From Streptomyces olindensis (GTDB lineage Bacteria > Actinomycetota > Actinomycetes > Streptomycetales > Streptomycetaceae), in assembly GCA_000696115.1 (NCBI GenBank), contig JJOH01000091.1, forward strand, positions 1 through 50,535: 50,535 nucleotides of DNA, written 5' to 3'. Below, piece after piece: positions 35,453 through 45,700 of this stretch. Made by a program: the position numbers and the translations under genes. Numbering within the stretch: position 1 is the stretch's first letter; each line of letters starts with the position of its first letter. Below the pieces are notes generated by a model. The model saw only the letters and a program-made list of their open reading frames with translations, made no database searches and had not been told where the DNA came from.

Positions 35453-35482
35453 GGCCCGCGCCGTCCCGACTCGGCGCGGGCC
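35453..35482 (+). terminator. Terminator 2 after the EspI-like gene
   Basis: An 11-bp perfect stem (GGCCCGCGCCG at 35453-35463, CGGCGCGGGCC at 35472-35482) with an eight-base loop follows the first hairpin by 12 bases. Together they isolate the ESX region from the ABC transporter operon. Its promoter must then lie in 35483-35703. Confidence 0.75.
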
Positions 35483-35703
35483 TCGGCGCGTTCAGGGGCG
35501 AAATCCGTTGCCAGGCCCTGGCCAGGAGCGCTTCAGTGGTCTCGACCAATGGGCACGAAAAGCTCGCCAATTCGTTATTTCCGCAGGCCACAAGGGGTGA
35601 ACGCGCCGTTGACGAGTGGGAACGGCCGCTGATACACACTCAGCATCCACTGACAGCTGATCAACCCGTCCTTCCCGTCCGAGCGATGACGCGAGGTCCG
35701 CCC

Positions 35704-37557
35704 ATGGGCACGAACGATCAGACACGCAGCCTCCCGCGCGGCCTCCGGCTCGTCGCCGCGGCCGGGGCGGCCGCCCTCACCCTCACGGCCGGGCTCGCCA
35801 CCCCGCTCGACCCGGCGCCCCGGCAGGCCCGGGCGGCCGACGACGGCAAGAAGGTGCTGACCGTCGCGGTGGCGCAGAGCGTGGACTCGCTCAGCCCGTT
35901 CCTGGCGGTGCGGCTGCTCAGCACGAGCATCCACCGGCTCATGTACGAGTACCTGACGAACTACGACCCCAAGGACAACCACGCCATCCCGGGCCTGGCC
36001 ACCAAGTGGGAGTCGTCGCCGGACAAGCTGACCTGGACGTACACGATCCGCTCGAACTCGAAGTGGTCGGACGGTGAGCAGGCCACCGCCGAGGACGCGG
36101 CGTGGACGTTCAACAAGATGATGACCGACTCCGGCGCGGCCACGGCGAACGGCAGCTACGTCGGGAACTTCAGGAAGGTCACGGCGCCGAGCCCGACCCG
36201 ACTGGTCATCGAGCTGAAGAAGCCGCAGGCCACGATGACCGCGCTCGACGTGCCGATCGTGCCGAAGCACGTGTGGGAGAAGGTCTCGGACTTCTCGGAG
36301 TTCAACAACGACAAGAGCTTCCCGGTCGTCGGCAACGGGCCGTTCGTGCTGACCGGCTACAAGCCCGACAGCTACGTCCGCCTCAAGGCCAACGAGAGCT
36401 TCTGGCGCGGTGCACCCAAGTTCGACGAGCTGGTCTTCCGCTACTACAAGGACCAGGACGCCGCCGTCTCGGCCCTGCGCAAGGGCGAGGTCTCCTTCGT
36501 CGCCGGTTCGCCGTCGCTGACGCCCGCTCAGGCGGAGTCCCTGGAGGGTGCGGAGAACGTCAAGGTCAACGACGCCCCCGGCCGCCGCTTCTACGCCCTC
36601 GCCACCAACCCGGGCGCGAAGGCGAAGAACGGCGAGAAGTTCGGCGACGGCCACCCCTCCCTGCTGGACCGGAGGGTGCGCCACGCGCTGTTCATGGCCG
36701 TGGACCGCGAGGCCATCATCGACAAGGTGTTCCGGGGCCACGCCGTCGAGGGCGAGGGCTACATCCCGCCGCGCTTCTCGCAGTACTTCTGGAAGCCGTC
36801 CACGAGCCAGAAGCTGGCGTACGACCCGGCGAAGGCCGCTGAGCTGCTCGACCGGGCGGGGTACCGGAAGAACGGTGACGGCAAGCGCGTCGGCAAGGAC
36901 GGCAAGCCCATCACCTACCGCGTCCTGTGCCACGCCACCGACCCGAACGACAAGGCGGTCGGCAAGTACCTCCAGGAGTGGTGGGGCGACCTCGGCATCG
37001 GCGTCCGCCTCGAATGCCTGGACAACGTGACCGACCCGTGGCTCGCCGGCAAGTACGACCTGGCGTTCGACGGGTGGTCCGTGAACCCCGACCCTGACTT
37101 CGTGCTGTCCATCCACACCTGCGGGGCGCTCCCGGCGACCCCCAAGGACACGGGCGCGACGGACAACTTCATCTGCGACAAGCAGTACGACGAGCTCTAC
37201 GCCCGGCAGCTCGCCGAGTACGACCCCGCCAAACGGGCGGACATCGTCAAGCGGATGGAGTCGCGGCTGTACGACCTCGGGTACATGAACGTCATGGCGT
37301 ACCCGAACGCGGTCGAGGCGTACCGGACGGACCAGATCAAGTCGATCACGACGATGCCGGCGAAGGCGGGCAACATCTACGGCCAGGACGGCTACTGGAG
37401 CTGGTGGTCGGCGGTGCCGGCGGACGCGGGCGGCTCGTCGGACAACGCGTCCTCGACGGGGGTCGTGGTCGGGATCGTCGCGGGTGTCGTGATCCTCGGC
37501 GGGCTCGGCGTCTTCGCGGCGATGCGGCGGCGGGCCACCGCCGAGGACCGCGAGTAG
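35704..37557 (+). CDS. Peptide ABC transporter substrate-binding protein (family 5) with C-terminal membrane anchor
   Basis: A 617-aa extracellular receptor of the DppA/OppA type that captures peptides or related solutes for the transporter encoded downstream. It has a signal peptide (about 1-43), but without a lipobox cysteine. The family-5 fold follows (TNYDPKDNHAIPGLATKWE, RVRHALFMAVDREAI and WWGDLGIGV regions). A C-terminal hydrophobic helix at about 586-608 ends in basic residues, so it is probably held by that helix instead of lipid. ATG at 35704 follows GAGG at about eight bases. It is the first gene of a five-gene operon, 18 bp before the first permease. Confidence 0.93.
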   Translation: MGTNDQTRSLPRGLRLVAAAGAAALTLTAGLATPLDPAPRQARAADDGKKVLTVAVAQSVDSLSPFLAVRLLSTSIHRLMYEYLTNYDPKDNHAIPGLATKWESSPDKLTWTYTIRSNSKWSDGEQATAEDAAWTFNKMMTDSGAATANGSYVGNFRKVTAPSPTRLVIELKKPQATMTALDVPIVPKHVWEKVSDFSEFNNDKSFPVVGNGPFVLTGYKPDSYVRLKANESFWRGAPKFDELVFRYYKDQDAAVSALRKGEVSFVAGSPSLTPAQAESLEGAENVKVNDAPGRRFYALATNPGAKAKNGEKFGDGHPSLLDRRVRHALFMAVDREAIIDKVFRGHAVEGEGYIPPRFSQYFWKPSTSQKLAYDPAKAAELLDRAGYRKNGDGKRVGKDGKPITYRVLCHATDPNDKAVGKYLQEWWGDLGIGVRLECLDNVTDPWLAGKYDLAFDGWSVNPDPDFVLSIHTCGALPATPKDTGATDNFICDKQYDELYARQLAEYDPAKRADIVKRMESRLYDLGYMNVMAYPNAVEAYRTDQIKSITTMPAKAGNIYGQDGYWSWWSAVPADAGGSSDNASSTGVVVGIVAGVVILGGLGVFAAMRRRATAEDRE

Positions 37558-37575
37558 AGCGGCGAACGGACACCC

Positions 37576-38622
37576 ATGACCGCTGACGCGACCCCCGCGC
37601 TGGTCGAGGACAGGCAGACGGCCGCCGGGCCGCGGGTACGCGAGCGCTCCGCGTACCCGCGGTACCTGGCCGGCAAGGTGGCCGGTGCGGCCGTGTCGCT
37701 GCTGGCCGTCCTCGTGACCAGTTTCTTCCTCTTCCGGCTGATCCCCGGCGACCCGGTGAAGACCATGACCGGCGGCCGCCAGGTCTCGGCCGAACAGTTG
37801 GCCGCCTACCGTGAGGAGTTCGGGCTCGACCTGCCGTTGTGGCGGCAGTTCACCGACTACAGCGGCAAGGCCCTCACGGGTGACTTCGGGACGTCGTACC
37901 AGTTCCGCGCGCCCGTGGTCGACAAGATCACGGAGGCGCTGCCGAACACCCTGCTGCTCACCGGCACGGCCTTCGTCCTGTACACCGCGCTCGGCATCTT
38001 CCTGGGCACGCGCTCGGCCTGGCGGCGCGGCGGGCTCGGCGACCGGGTCAACACCGGCCTGGCGCTGACCCTGTACTCCATCCCGTCCTTCTGGCTCGGG
38101 CTGCTGCTGATCATCGTGCTGTCGGTGGGCATCGGCCCGCTGCCGGGCCTGTTCCCGACCGGCGGCATGGAGTCGGGCGGCGAGGAGGGCTTCGCCTACG
38201 TCCTCGACGTCGCGCACCACCTGGTGCTGCCGGTGGTGACGCTGGTGGCGGTGGAGTACGGGCAGACGTTGCTGGTCACGCGGTCGGCGCTGCTGGACGA
38301 GATGGGAAGCGACTATCTGACGACCGCGCGGGCCAAGGGGCTGCGCGACGACCTCGTGCGCCGCCGGCACGCCGTGCCGAACGCGCTGCTGCCGACCGTG
38401 ACGCTGATCTTCATCAACCTCGGCCGGACGGTGGCGGGCGTGATCCTGGTGGAGACGGTGTTCTCCTGGCCGGGCCTGGGCGGGCTGTTCTACCAGGCGC
38501 TGAGCGTGCCCGACCTGCCGCTGGTGCAGGGCCTGTTCTTCGTGTTCGCCGCCGCGGTGATCCTGATGAACACCCTCGCCGACCTGGTCTATCCGCTGCT
38601 GGACCCCCGGGTGGCCCGATGA
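37576..38622 (+). CDS. Peptide ABC transporter permease (DppB/OppB type)
   Basis: A 348-aa integral membrane permease, one of two forming the translocation channel. An N-terminal cytoplasmic stretch of about 35 residues is followed by the first helix and the signature FFLFRLIPGDPV. The remaining five helices include the binding-protein-dependent transport loop (TTARAKGLRDDLVRRRHAVPNALLP) that contacts the ATPases. The start is ATG at 37576. Its stop overlaps the next start by four bases (ATGA), so the permeases are translationally coupled. Confidence 0.94.
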   Translation: MTADATPALVEDRQTAAGPRVRERSAYPRYLAGKVAGAAVSLLAVLVTSFFLFRLIPGDPVKTMTGGRQVSAEQLAAYREEFGLDLPLWRQFTDYSGKALTGDFGTSYQFRAPVVDKITEALPNTLLLTGTAFVLYTALGIFLGTRSAWRRGGLGDRVNTGLALTLYSIPSFWLGLLLIIVLSVGIGPLPGLFPTGGMESGGEEGFAYVLDVAHHLVLPVVTLVAVEYGQTLLVTRSALLDEMGSDYLTTARAKGLRDDLVRRRHAVPNALLPTVTLIFINLGRTVAGVILVETVFSWPGLGGLFYQALSVPDLPLVQGLFFVFAAAVILMNTLADLVYPLLDPRVAR

Positions 38623-39533
38623 CGACGTCGACCGGCACGGGCACCGGCCCGCGCGCCCTCGCCCGGCAGCGCCGCCGGGCCTCCGTCGCCCGCTTCTGGC
38701 GGCAGTACCGCGCGGAGCGGGCGGGGCTGTACGGACTGGCCGTGCTCGCCCTGTGCGCGCTGCTGGCGCTGTTCGCACCCCTGTTCGTCGGCTCGGACGT
38801 GAGCAGCGTGACCGACGCGCCGGGGCGTCCGATGCAGAGCCCGAGCGCCGAGTTCCCGCTCGGCACCGACCAGTTCGGGCGGGACCTGCTGGGGCTGGTG
38901 ATCTGGGGCTCGCGGGTGTCGCTGCTGGTCGGGCTGCTCGCGGCCGTGCTGTCGGTGGCGATCGGCACGCTGATCGGGGTCACGGCCGGGCACTTCAAGG
39001 GCTGGTACGCGACGGTGATGATGCGCGTGACCGACTGGTTCCTGGTCATGCCGACCCTGGTGCTGGCGATCGCCCTGGCGACCGTGATGTCCCGCTCGCT
39101 GACCACGACCGTCATCGCGATCGGCGTCACCACCTGGCCGACCACGGCCCGCCTGGTGCGCGCGCAGACCCTCGCCGTGGAGACCCGGCCTTACATCGAG
39201 CGGGCGAAGGCGCTCGGCGGCGGCCACTGGCACATCATGTCCCGGCACGTCCTGCCGAACGTGATGCCGCTGGTGCTGGCCCAGACGACCCTGATCATCT
39301 CCTCGGCCATCCTCGCCGAGGCGACGCTCGCCTTCCTCGGCCTCGGGGATCCGACGGTCGTCTCGTGGGGCGGGCTGCTCCAGGACGCGCGGGAGGCGGG
39401 CGCGGTCAGTGCCGGGGACTGGTGGTACCTGGTGCCGCCGGGCATCGCCATCGCCGTGGTGGCGCTGGCGTTCACGCTGTGCGGACGGGCCGTGGAGGCT
39501 GTCCTCAACCCCAGGCTGGGGGTGTCGCGTTGA
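38619..39533 (+). CDS. Peptide ABC transporter permease (DppC/OppC type)
   Basis: A 304-aa second permease. An N-terminal basic segment and first helix (about 39-60) are followed by the family motif PLGTDQFGRDLL, typical of DppC/OppC. Five further helices and the EAA loop (ERAKALGGGHWHIMSRHVLPNVMP) follow. ATG at 38619 overlaps the previous stop. Its own stop overlaps the TTG start of the first ATPase gene at 39530. Confidence 0.94.
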   Translation: MTTSTGTGTGPRALARQRRRASVARFWRQYRAERAGLYGLAVLALCALLALFAPLFVGSDVSSVTDAPGRPMQSPSAEFPLGTDQFGRDLLGLVIWGSRVSLLVGLLAAVLSVAIGTLIGVTAGHFKGWYATVMMRVTDWFLVMPTLVLAIALATVMSRSLTTTVIAIGVTTWPTTARLVRAQTLAVETRPYIERAKALGGGHWHIMSRHVLPNVMPLVLAQTTLIISSAILAEATLAFLGLGDPTVVSWGGLLQDAREAGAVSAGDWWYLVPPGIAIAVVALAFTLCGRAVEAVLNPRLGVSR

Positions 39534-40549
39534 GTCTGCTCGACGTCAGGAACCTGACCGTGACGTATCCGGGCGGGGCCGCCGCCGTGCGTGGGGTGGA
39601 CCTGCGCCTGGACGCGGGGCGCAAGCTCGGCCTGGCCGGGGAGTCCGGCTGCGGCAAGTCCACGCTGGCCCTGGCCCTGCTGCGGCTGCTGCCGTCCGGG
39701 ACCCGTATCAGCGGGGAGGTCCTGCTCGACGGCGAGGACGTGCTGACCATGAAGTGGGGCCGGGTGCGGGCGGTGCGCTGGGCCGGGGCCTCGGTCGTCT
39801 TCCAGGGCGCGATGCACTCGCTGAACGCCGTGCACCGCATCGGCGACCAGATCGCCGAGCCGATCCTGCTGCACGGGAAGGCGACCCAGGCGGGCGCCAA
39901 GAAGAAGACCGGCGAGCTGCTGGAGCAGGTCGGCCTGCCCGCGGCCCGCGCCGACGCCTACCCGCACGAGCTGTCCGGCGGGCAGCGCCAGCGCGTCATG
40001 ATCGCCATGGCGCTGGCCTGCGACCCGCGGCTGATCATCGCGGACGAGCCGACCACCGCGCTCGATGTGATGATCCAGGCACAGATCCTGCGGCTCATCG
40101 AGCAGCTGGTCGCGGACCAGGACCTCGGCCTGATCATGATCAGCCACGACCTGGCGGTCCTCGCCGACACCTGCGACCGGCTGGCGGTGATGTACGCGGG
40201 CCGGGTGGTCGAGGAGGGCCCGGCGGCCCAGGTGTACGAGGACGCCCGGCACCCGTACGCCCGGGCCCTGTCGGCCGCGTTCCCGCGCATCGGCGACCCG
40301 GCCTCCCGGTTCGCGCCGCAGGGGCTCGCGGGCGACCCGCCCGACCCGGCCGCGCTGCCGTCCGGCTGCACGTTCCATCCGCGGTGCCCGGTGGCACTGG
40401 AGTCGTGCGCCGAGCAGGACCCGGCGCTCCGGGAGGCGGGGCCGGGGCGGCGGGCGGCGTGCGTCCTGGTCGGGCCGCCGCCGGACGAGCCTCACACGGG
40501 GCCTCAGGATCCGGAAACGCTGGAGGAAGCGAGGCCCACCACGCCATGA
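39530..40549 (+). CDS. Peptide ABC transporter ATPase (DppD/OppD type)
   Basis: A 339-aa nucleotide-binding subunit with Walker A GESGCGKST (37-45), Q-loop Q92, signature LSGGQ (148-152), Walker B ending D172-E173 and an H-loop histidine in MISHDLA. The C-terminal oligopeptide-transporter extension carries the cysteine pattern CTFHPRCPVALESC, thought to bind an iron-sulfur cluster in this family. The start is TTG at 39530, overlapping the permease stop (TTGA), with CTGGGGG about eight bases upstream. Longer open frames upstream are shadows of the permease gene. Confidence 0.94.
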   Translation: MSLLDVRNLTVTYPGGAAAVRGVDLRLDAGRKLGLAGESGCGKSTLALALLRLLPSGTRISGEVLLDGEDVLTMKWGRVRAVRWAGASVVFQGAMHSLNAVHRIGDQIAEPILLHGKATQAGAKKKTGELLEQVGLPAARADAYPHELSGGQRQRVMIAMALACDPRLIIADEPTTALDVMIQAQILRLIEQLVADQDLGLIMISHDLAVLADTCDRLAVMYAGRVVEEGPAAQVYEDARHPYARALSAAFPRIGDPASRFAPQGLAGDPPDPAALPSGCTFHPRCPVALESCAEQDPALREAGPGRRAACVLVGPPPDEPHTGPQDPETLEEARPTTP

Positions 40550-41556
40550 CCCTCTCCCCCACGGCCCCCGACGTCACCACGGCACCCCTGCTGAGCGCCC
40601 AGGGCCTGCACGTCACCTTCCCCGGCCGGCACGGCGGCCCCCCGGCCCGCGCGGTGGACGGCGTCGACCTCGACATCCGGCCCGGCGAGATCGTCGCCCT
40701 CGTCGGCGAGTCCGGCTGCGGCAAGACGACCCTGGCGCGCAGCCTGCTGGGCCTGGTCGAGCCGACCGCGGGCCGGGTCACCTTCGACGGCCACCCCCTG
40801 GACTACTCGGGCCGCTCCCTCAAGGCCTACCGCAAGCGCGTCCAGCTGGTCCTCCAGGACCCGAGCGGCTCGCTCAACCCCCGGCACACGGTGTACGACG
40901 CGGTCGCCGAGGGCCTGCGCATCCACGGCTTCACAGGCGACGAGCGCACGGCGGTCGCCGAGGCGCTGTCCCGGGCCGGCCTGCGCCCCCCGGAGCGCTT
41001 CTTCCTGCGCTACCCGCACGAGCTGTCCGGCGGACAGCGCCAGCGGGTCGTCATCGCGGGCGCACTCGTCCTGGAACCCGAACTCCTCGTCGCCGATGAG
41101 CCGGTGGCGTCCCTCGACGCCTCCGTGCGCGGCGAGATCCTCGCCCTGCTGCTCCGGCTGCGCACCGACCTCGGCCTGTCCGCGCTGGTCGTCACCCATG
41201 ACCTGGGTCTGGCGTGGAACATCGCGGACCGGGTCGCCGTGATGTACCTGGGCCGGATCGTGGAGACGGGGGCGGTGGAGCAGGTGCTCACGGCACCGCG
41301 GCATCCCTACACCCAGGCCCTGCTGTCGGTCCTGCCGGAGGCCCCGGGCGCCCCGGTCGTGCTCACCGGCGAGCCCCCGGACCCGTCACGCGTGCCGTCC
41401 GGCTGCCGCTTCCACGCCCGCTGCCAGGTCCTGGCGAGCGGCGAGGCGGAGCGGGCGGGCGTGGCGGACGCGTGCAGGGGCCAGGACGTGGCGGTGCTGA
41501 GCGGGGACGGGGAGTCACAGGTCGCTTGTCACTGGGCGGTTTCGCAGCTCCCCTAG
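40546..41556 (+). CDS. Peptide ABC transporter ATPase (DppF/OppF type)
   Basis: A 336-aa second nucleotide-binding subunit with Walker A GESGCGKTT (54-62), Q-loop Q104 (LVLQDPSGSLNPR), LSGGQ (160-164), Walker B ending D184-E185 and H-loop (VVTHDLG). The C-terminal extension keeps C-x-FHARC and two further cysteines. ATG at 40546 overlaps the stop of the previous gene. The TAG stop lies inside a dispersed palindromic element. It converges on ribF, 57 bp away. Confidence 0.94.
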   Translation: MTLSPTAPDVTTAPLLSAQGLHVTFPGRHGGPPARAVDGVDLDIRPGEIVALVGESGCGKTTLARSLLGLVEPTAGRVTFDGHPLDYSGRSLKAYRKRVQLVLQDPSGSLNPRHTVYDAVAEGLRIHGFTGDERTAVAEALSRAGLRPPERFFLRYPHELSGGQRQRVVIAGALVLEPELLVADEPVASLDASVRGEILALLLRLRTDLGLSALVVTHDLGLAWNIADRVAVMYLGRIVETGAVEQVLTAPRHPYTQALLSVLPEAPGAPVVLTGEPPDPSRVPSGCRFHARCQVLASGEAERAGVADACRGQDVAVLSGDGESQVACHWAVSQLP

Positions 41557-41573
41557 GGGCGCGGGGAACTGCG
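41543..41573. repeat. Dispersed Streptomyces palindromic element / terminator
   Basis: Imperfect inverted repeat (cgcagctcccc, 41543-41553; ggggaactgcg, 41563-41573; one mismatch) around a CCCCTAGGGG core. I recall the string CTAGGGGCGCGGGGAACTGCGCG as a very common intergenic repeat in Streptomyces genomes. It overlaps the stop codon of the last ABC gene and lies between convergent genes, so it may terminate both. Confidence 0.65.
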
Positions 41574-41613
41574 CGAGCGGCCACACACCGCCCGCGGACG
41601 GCGTACGGCGGAA

Positions 41614-42570
41614 CTAGGCAGACCGCTCTGCCGCCTCCACCAGCGCCCCGCACTTCTTGACGTCCTCGGACATCTGCTCCATGAGAGCCTCGAGCGTGTC
41701 GAACTTCGCCTGCCCCCGCACGAACGCCAGGAAGTCGACCGCGACATGCAGCCCGTAAAGATCCAGCCCGACCCGGTCGATGGCATACGCCTCGACCGTC
41801 CGCTCGGTCCCCTCGAACTGCGGGTTCGTGCCGACGGAGATCGCCGCCGGCATCGCCTCCCCCTGGGCGTGCAGCCACCCGGCGTACACACCGTCGGCCG
41901 GGACGGCCGTGTGCGGCAGCGTCTCCACGTTGGCGGTCGGGAAGCCCAGTTCACGCCCGCGCTGGGCGCCCCGGACGACGACGCCCTCCACCCGGTGCGG
42001 CCGGCCCAGGATCTCCGCGGCGCCCTCGACGTCGCCCTCGGCGACCAGACGCCGGGTCAGCGTGGAGGAGAACGGCTCGCCGCCGCCCGCCTCGCCGGTC
42101 ACGTACAGGTCGACGACCTCGACCTCGAAGTCGTAGGTCTTGCCCTGCGTGGCGAGGAACTCCACGTTGCCCGCGGCCTTGTGACCGAAGCGGAAGTTGG
42201 GGCCCTCGACGACCACCTTGGCGTGCAGCTTGTCGACGAGCACCTTGGCGACGAAGTCCGCCGGGGACAGCTTCGAGAACTCGGTCGTGAAGGGGAGGAT
42301 GAGGACCGCGTCCACGCCGAGGTCCGCCATGAGTTCGGCGCGGCGGTGGTGCGGGGCGAGCAGCGGCGGGTGGCTGCCGGGGCGGACGACTTCGCTGGGG
42401 TGCGGGTCGAAGGTGACGACGACGGCGGGCACGCCCAGCTTCCGCGCGCGGTCCACGGCATGCCGGATGATCAGCTGGTGTCCGCGGTGGACTCCGTCGT
42501 AGGAGCCGATGGTGACGACGCTGCGCCCCCAGTCCTGGGGGATGTCCTCCAAGCCACGCCAGCGCTGCAC
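41614..42570 (-). CDS. ribF: Bifunctional riboflavin kinase / FAD synthetase
   Basis: A 318-aa enzyme that makes FMN from riboflavin and then FAD. The N-terminal adenylyltransferase domain has the nucleotidyltransferase motif TIGSYDGVHRGHQ (20-32). The C-terminal riboflavin kinase domain has RGRELGFPTANV, which includes the family PTA-N motif. The GTG at 42570 (MQRWRGLEDIP) is chosen because AAGGAG lies nine bases upstream; the frame is open to 42606. It follows the trypsin-like NTPase gene by 149 bp on the same strand. Confidence 0.95.
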   Translation of the reverse strand: MQRWRGLEDIPQDWGRSVVTIGSYDGVHRGHQLIIRHAVDRARKLGVPAVVVTFDPHPSEVVRPGSHPPLLAPHHRRAELMADLGVDAVLILPFTTEFSKLSPADFVAKVLVDKLHAKVVVEGPNFRFGHKAAGNVEFLATQGKTYDFEVEVVDLYVTGEAGGGEPFSSTLTRRLVAEGDVEGAAEILGRPHRVEGVVVRGAQRGRELGFPTANVETLPHTAVPADGVYAGWLHAQGEAMPAAISVGTNPQFEGTERTVEAYAIDRVGLDLYGLHVAVDFLAFVRGQAKFDTLEALMEQMSEDVKKCGALVEAAERSA

Positions 42571-42719
42571 TGTGCCTGCTCCTTGTCGAAAGCTCGTCGA
42601 ACCCATGTCCGGTCGGTTGTCCGTGTTGCCTCGTGCGCAGGTCTAAGGGTGCCATGCCGGGTCCCCGCCGCCCGCATCGGCATGGGGGCTGTGACCGGGC
42701 GCACGGCACCCCGCGCCGG

Positions 42720-45700
42720 TCAGGCGGGGACGCGTACGCCCGCCAGGTTCTCGATCGTCCGGTGGCAGCTCGGCCCGACCAGCGCCGCCCACTCCCCCGG
42801 CGCGTCGGCCAGCCAGCCGGCCACGCGGGCGGCGAAGCCGGGCACGTGCCTGCCGATGTCGATCAGGGCGCGGTCGAAGCGGCGCGCGCCCTCCGGGGTG
42901 CGGGAGAGGAGCAGGCCGATGCGGCGGACGAGGTCGCGCAGGTCGTCGCCGCCGTTCCGGGCGGCGGCGTGCAGCAGCGCGTCCAGGACGTCGGTGTCCT
43001 GCTCGCGGGCCAGGAGCGCGTCGCGCAGGTCGCGGCGCAGCGGGCGGGAGGCGGGGATGCCGGGTGAGGTGAGGACGGTGGCGAGGGCACACCGCAGCCG
43101 GACCGGGCCGCCCTCCAGCAGGCCGGTGACCAGGGGCAGGAGCACGGCCCGGGCGGCGGGGCCCCGGTCGAGCCGCTGGTCCACGTAGGCGGCCGTCTGC
43201 CCGGCGATTTCCGGGCGTCGCTCCGCCGCATCCCGCAGCAGCGCGGCGACCCGGCGGGCCAGGTCGGGCGGGGTGGCGTCGGCGAGGGCCCGCAGGGCGT
43301 CCTCCGGGTCGGGCCGCTCCAGCCGCGCGGCGAAGGCGCCGAGGACCGGCTCGGGGCAGACCGGGAGGGCACGGGCCAGTGCGTCCGGCGGGAGCTGCGG
43401 GTCGCCCGCCGCGAAGTGCTCCAGCGCCCGGGGCAGGTACCGGGCCCGGGTGTGCGGGTCCTGGACGAGGAGGGCGAGGGCACCGCCGTGCAGGGCGCGG
43501 TCGGCGGGGCGGGCGAGCAGGGTCAGGGCCGCGTAGCGCAGGAGGGCGCGGTCGCCTCCGGCGGTCACGTGCGGCGCTATGCGCAGTCCGTGCTCCATCG
43601 CGGCGCGCCGGCGCGCCGTCCGCTCGTCGCGCGCCCACCGGTCGACGGCCCGGCACAGCGCCGACGGTTCCTCCTCGGCCAGCACGGCCAGCAGTTCCCG
43701 GGCCCGCCGGTGCGCGCGGTCGACGAGCACGTCCGCCAGGTCGTCCAGGGCGGTGTGGCGGTGGGTGTGCAGCAGCGCCTGCGCGGCCGTGGCCACGGTC
43801 GCGTGCGGGGTGGCGGGCAGGGGCTGCTCGTCGTCGAACCAGTCGGCGAGCAGGGGCTGGACGGCGGTGGGGTCGGCGGCGAGCAGACCGGCGACGGCGT
43901 CCAGGAAACGGGGGCCGGCCTCGCACGGCGGTCCGTCGGCGTGGACCAGCCGCCTGAGGAGCGCGCAGCGCACGCTCTCCGGCAGCCGTAGCCCGGTCCA
44001 GAAGGCGGGCCCCGTCTCCTCGGGCACCGGCTGCCCCAGCCGCCGCCAGGCCACGATCCGGTCGGCGAGCAGCCGCAGCACCTCGCCGTACGGCGTCGCG
44101 TCGGGCACGGCCGCCAGGGTGCCGGTGAGCAGCCGGGCGGCCCACCAGGACCGCGGGTCGGCGTCCAGGGCGTGCACCAGGTCGGCGAGCCGGGCGGCCA
44201 GCCGTTCCGTGCCGTGCTGGCGCGCGAGGCACAGCAGGGCCTGGACGACGGGCCCGATGCGGTGGTGCGGGACGGGGTCGGGCTGCGGGCCCCCGCGGCG
44301 GTGGACGAGGGCGTGCAGGGCCTCGTCGAGGTCGAGGTGCATGCCCTGGAGCCAGTCGGCGAGTTCCTCGTGGGCGAAGCGGTAGCCGGGTCCGGCGGGC
44401 ACGAGCAGGCCCTCGGCGAGGACGGCCGAAGCCCAGCCGGTGCCGCCGCCGAGCCGCGCCGGGGCGGGCCCCCACGGGAACACCTCCTCGAAGGTCTCCC
44501 GGTCCAGGTCCCCCGGGCCGGGGCCGAGGCTGCGCCGGGCGGCCTCGTGCACCTGCCCGGCGACCTTGGCGGCCAGTCGGCGTACGGCGGTGCCGCGCAG
44601 GCCGTTCCCGGCGGCCAGGCGGCGGGCGATGCGCAGGGACATCAGGTCCAGGTAGGCGGAGAGGACGCCGTCCCGGTCGGTGGTGGCGGCGGGCGGGGTG
44701 TCGGGGGCGTCGGCGAGGGCGGCCCTGACCTCGGCGAGCAGACGGAGGGTGAGGGGGTGCCCGGCTTCGGCGGGGACGAGGGCGCTCTCCGGGATGCCGT
44801 GGCGCAGGCGGGCCTGACGCGCCTCGTCCTCGGTGAGGTCGCCGAGACGCACGCACGGGGGCCGGTCCAGGAGGTCCGCCACCTCCTCCCAGTACTCCGT
44901 CCGGCACGCCACGACCAGACGCACGCCCGTCTCCCGCAGCCACCGCACCGTCCCGTCCGCCCAGTCGGCCAGGCGGCGGGCCAGGGCCGGCGGCATCTCC
45001 TCGGGGTCGTCGAGGACGAGCAGCAGGGGGCGGCCGAGGGAGCCGGCGACGCGGGCGAGGCGCTCGGGGGTGATGTCGCCCGGGTCGGCGGGAAAGGGGG
45101 CGCGTGCGGCCGCCACGACGGGGAGGGCCCGGGTCAGTGACCTGCGGGCCGCGTCCGCCACCGATGTGTCCTCGGCGCGCAGTTCGCAGCCGCGCAGCCA
45201 GAGGGTGGGCCGCCCGCTGCGGCCGCGGCGGGCGGCGAGCGCCGCGAGTTCCGTCGTACGGCCGCTGCCGGGTGCCCCGACGAGGCCGAGTACGGCCGCC
45301 GGTCCGGCCGTGAAGGCGTCGAGCTCGGCGATCACGGCCGCCCGTTCGACCGGTTCGGGGAGGCCGGTGCCGCCGGGCGGGCCGTCCAGCCCGGCCGATG
45401 TGCCGGTCAGCTCCAGCACCCCGGCCAGGTTGAGGTCGGCGCCGTAGGCGGGCACCGTCGCCGCGTTCTCGGCGAGCAGGTCGGCGAGCGGTCCCGCCGC
45501 GCCGGGCAGCCGGGCGTGCAGCGGTACGGCGAAGCCGACGTCGCGGTGGCCGGAGCTGAGCGCGGTGCCGAGCACGCCGACGACGGCGCCCGTCTCCGCG
45601 TCGAGCACGGGGCCGCCGGCCGCTCCGCCGCCCAGGCGCAGCGCGTCCCGCCCCGCCGTGCCGACCGCGAGCTCCAGCGCGCCCCCGACGCTGTGGAAGC

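Noticed and set aside
35575..38778. A 1067-residue open frame on the minus strand opposite the peptide-binding protein and permease genes
   Set aside because: It mirrors the codon pattern of the real plus-strand genes, has Arg/Gly/His-rich composition without domains, and lacks a start site. It is a high-GC shadow frame.
42643..44943. A 766-residue minus-strand frame overlapping the trypsin-like NTPase gene
   Set aside because: It is the Arg/Pro/Gly-rich alternative frame of the same strand; the NTPase frame has coherent domains and the expected codon bias.
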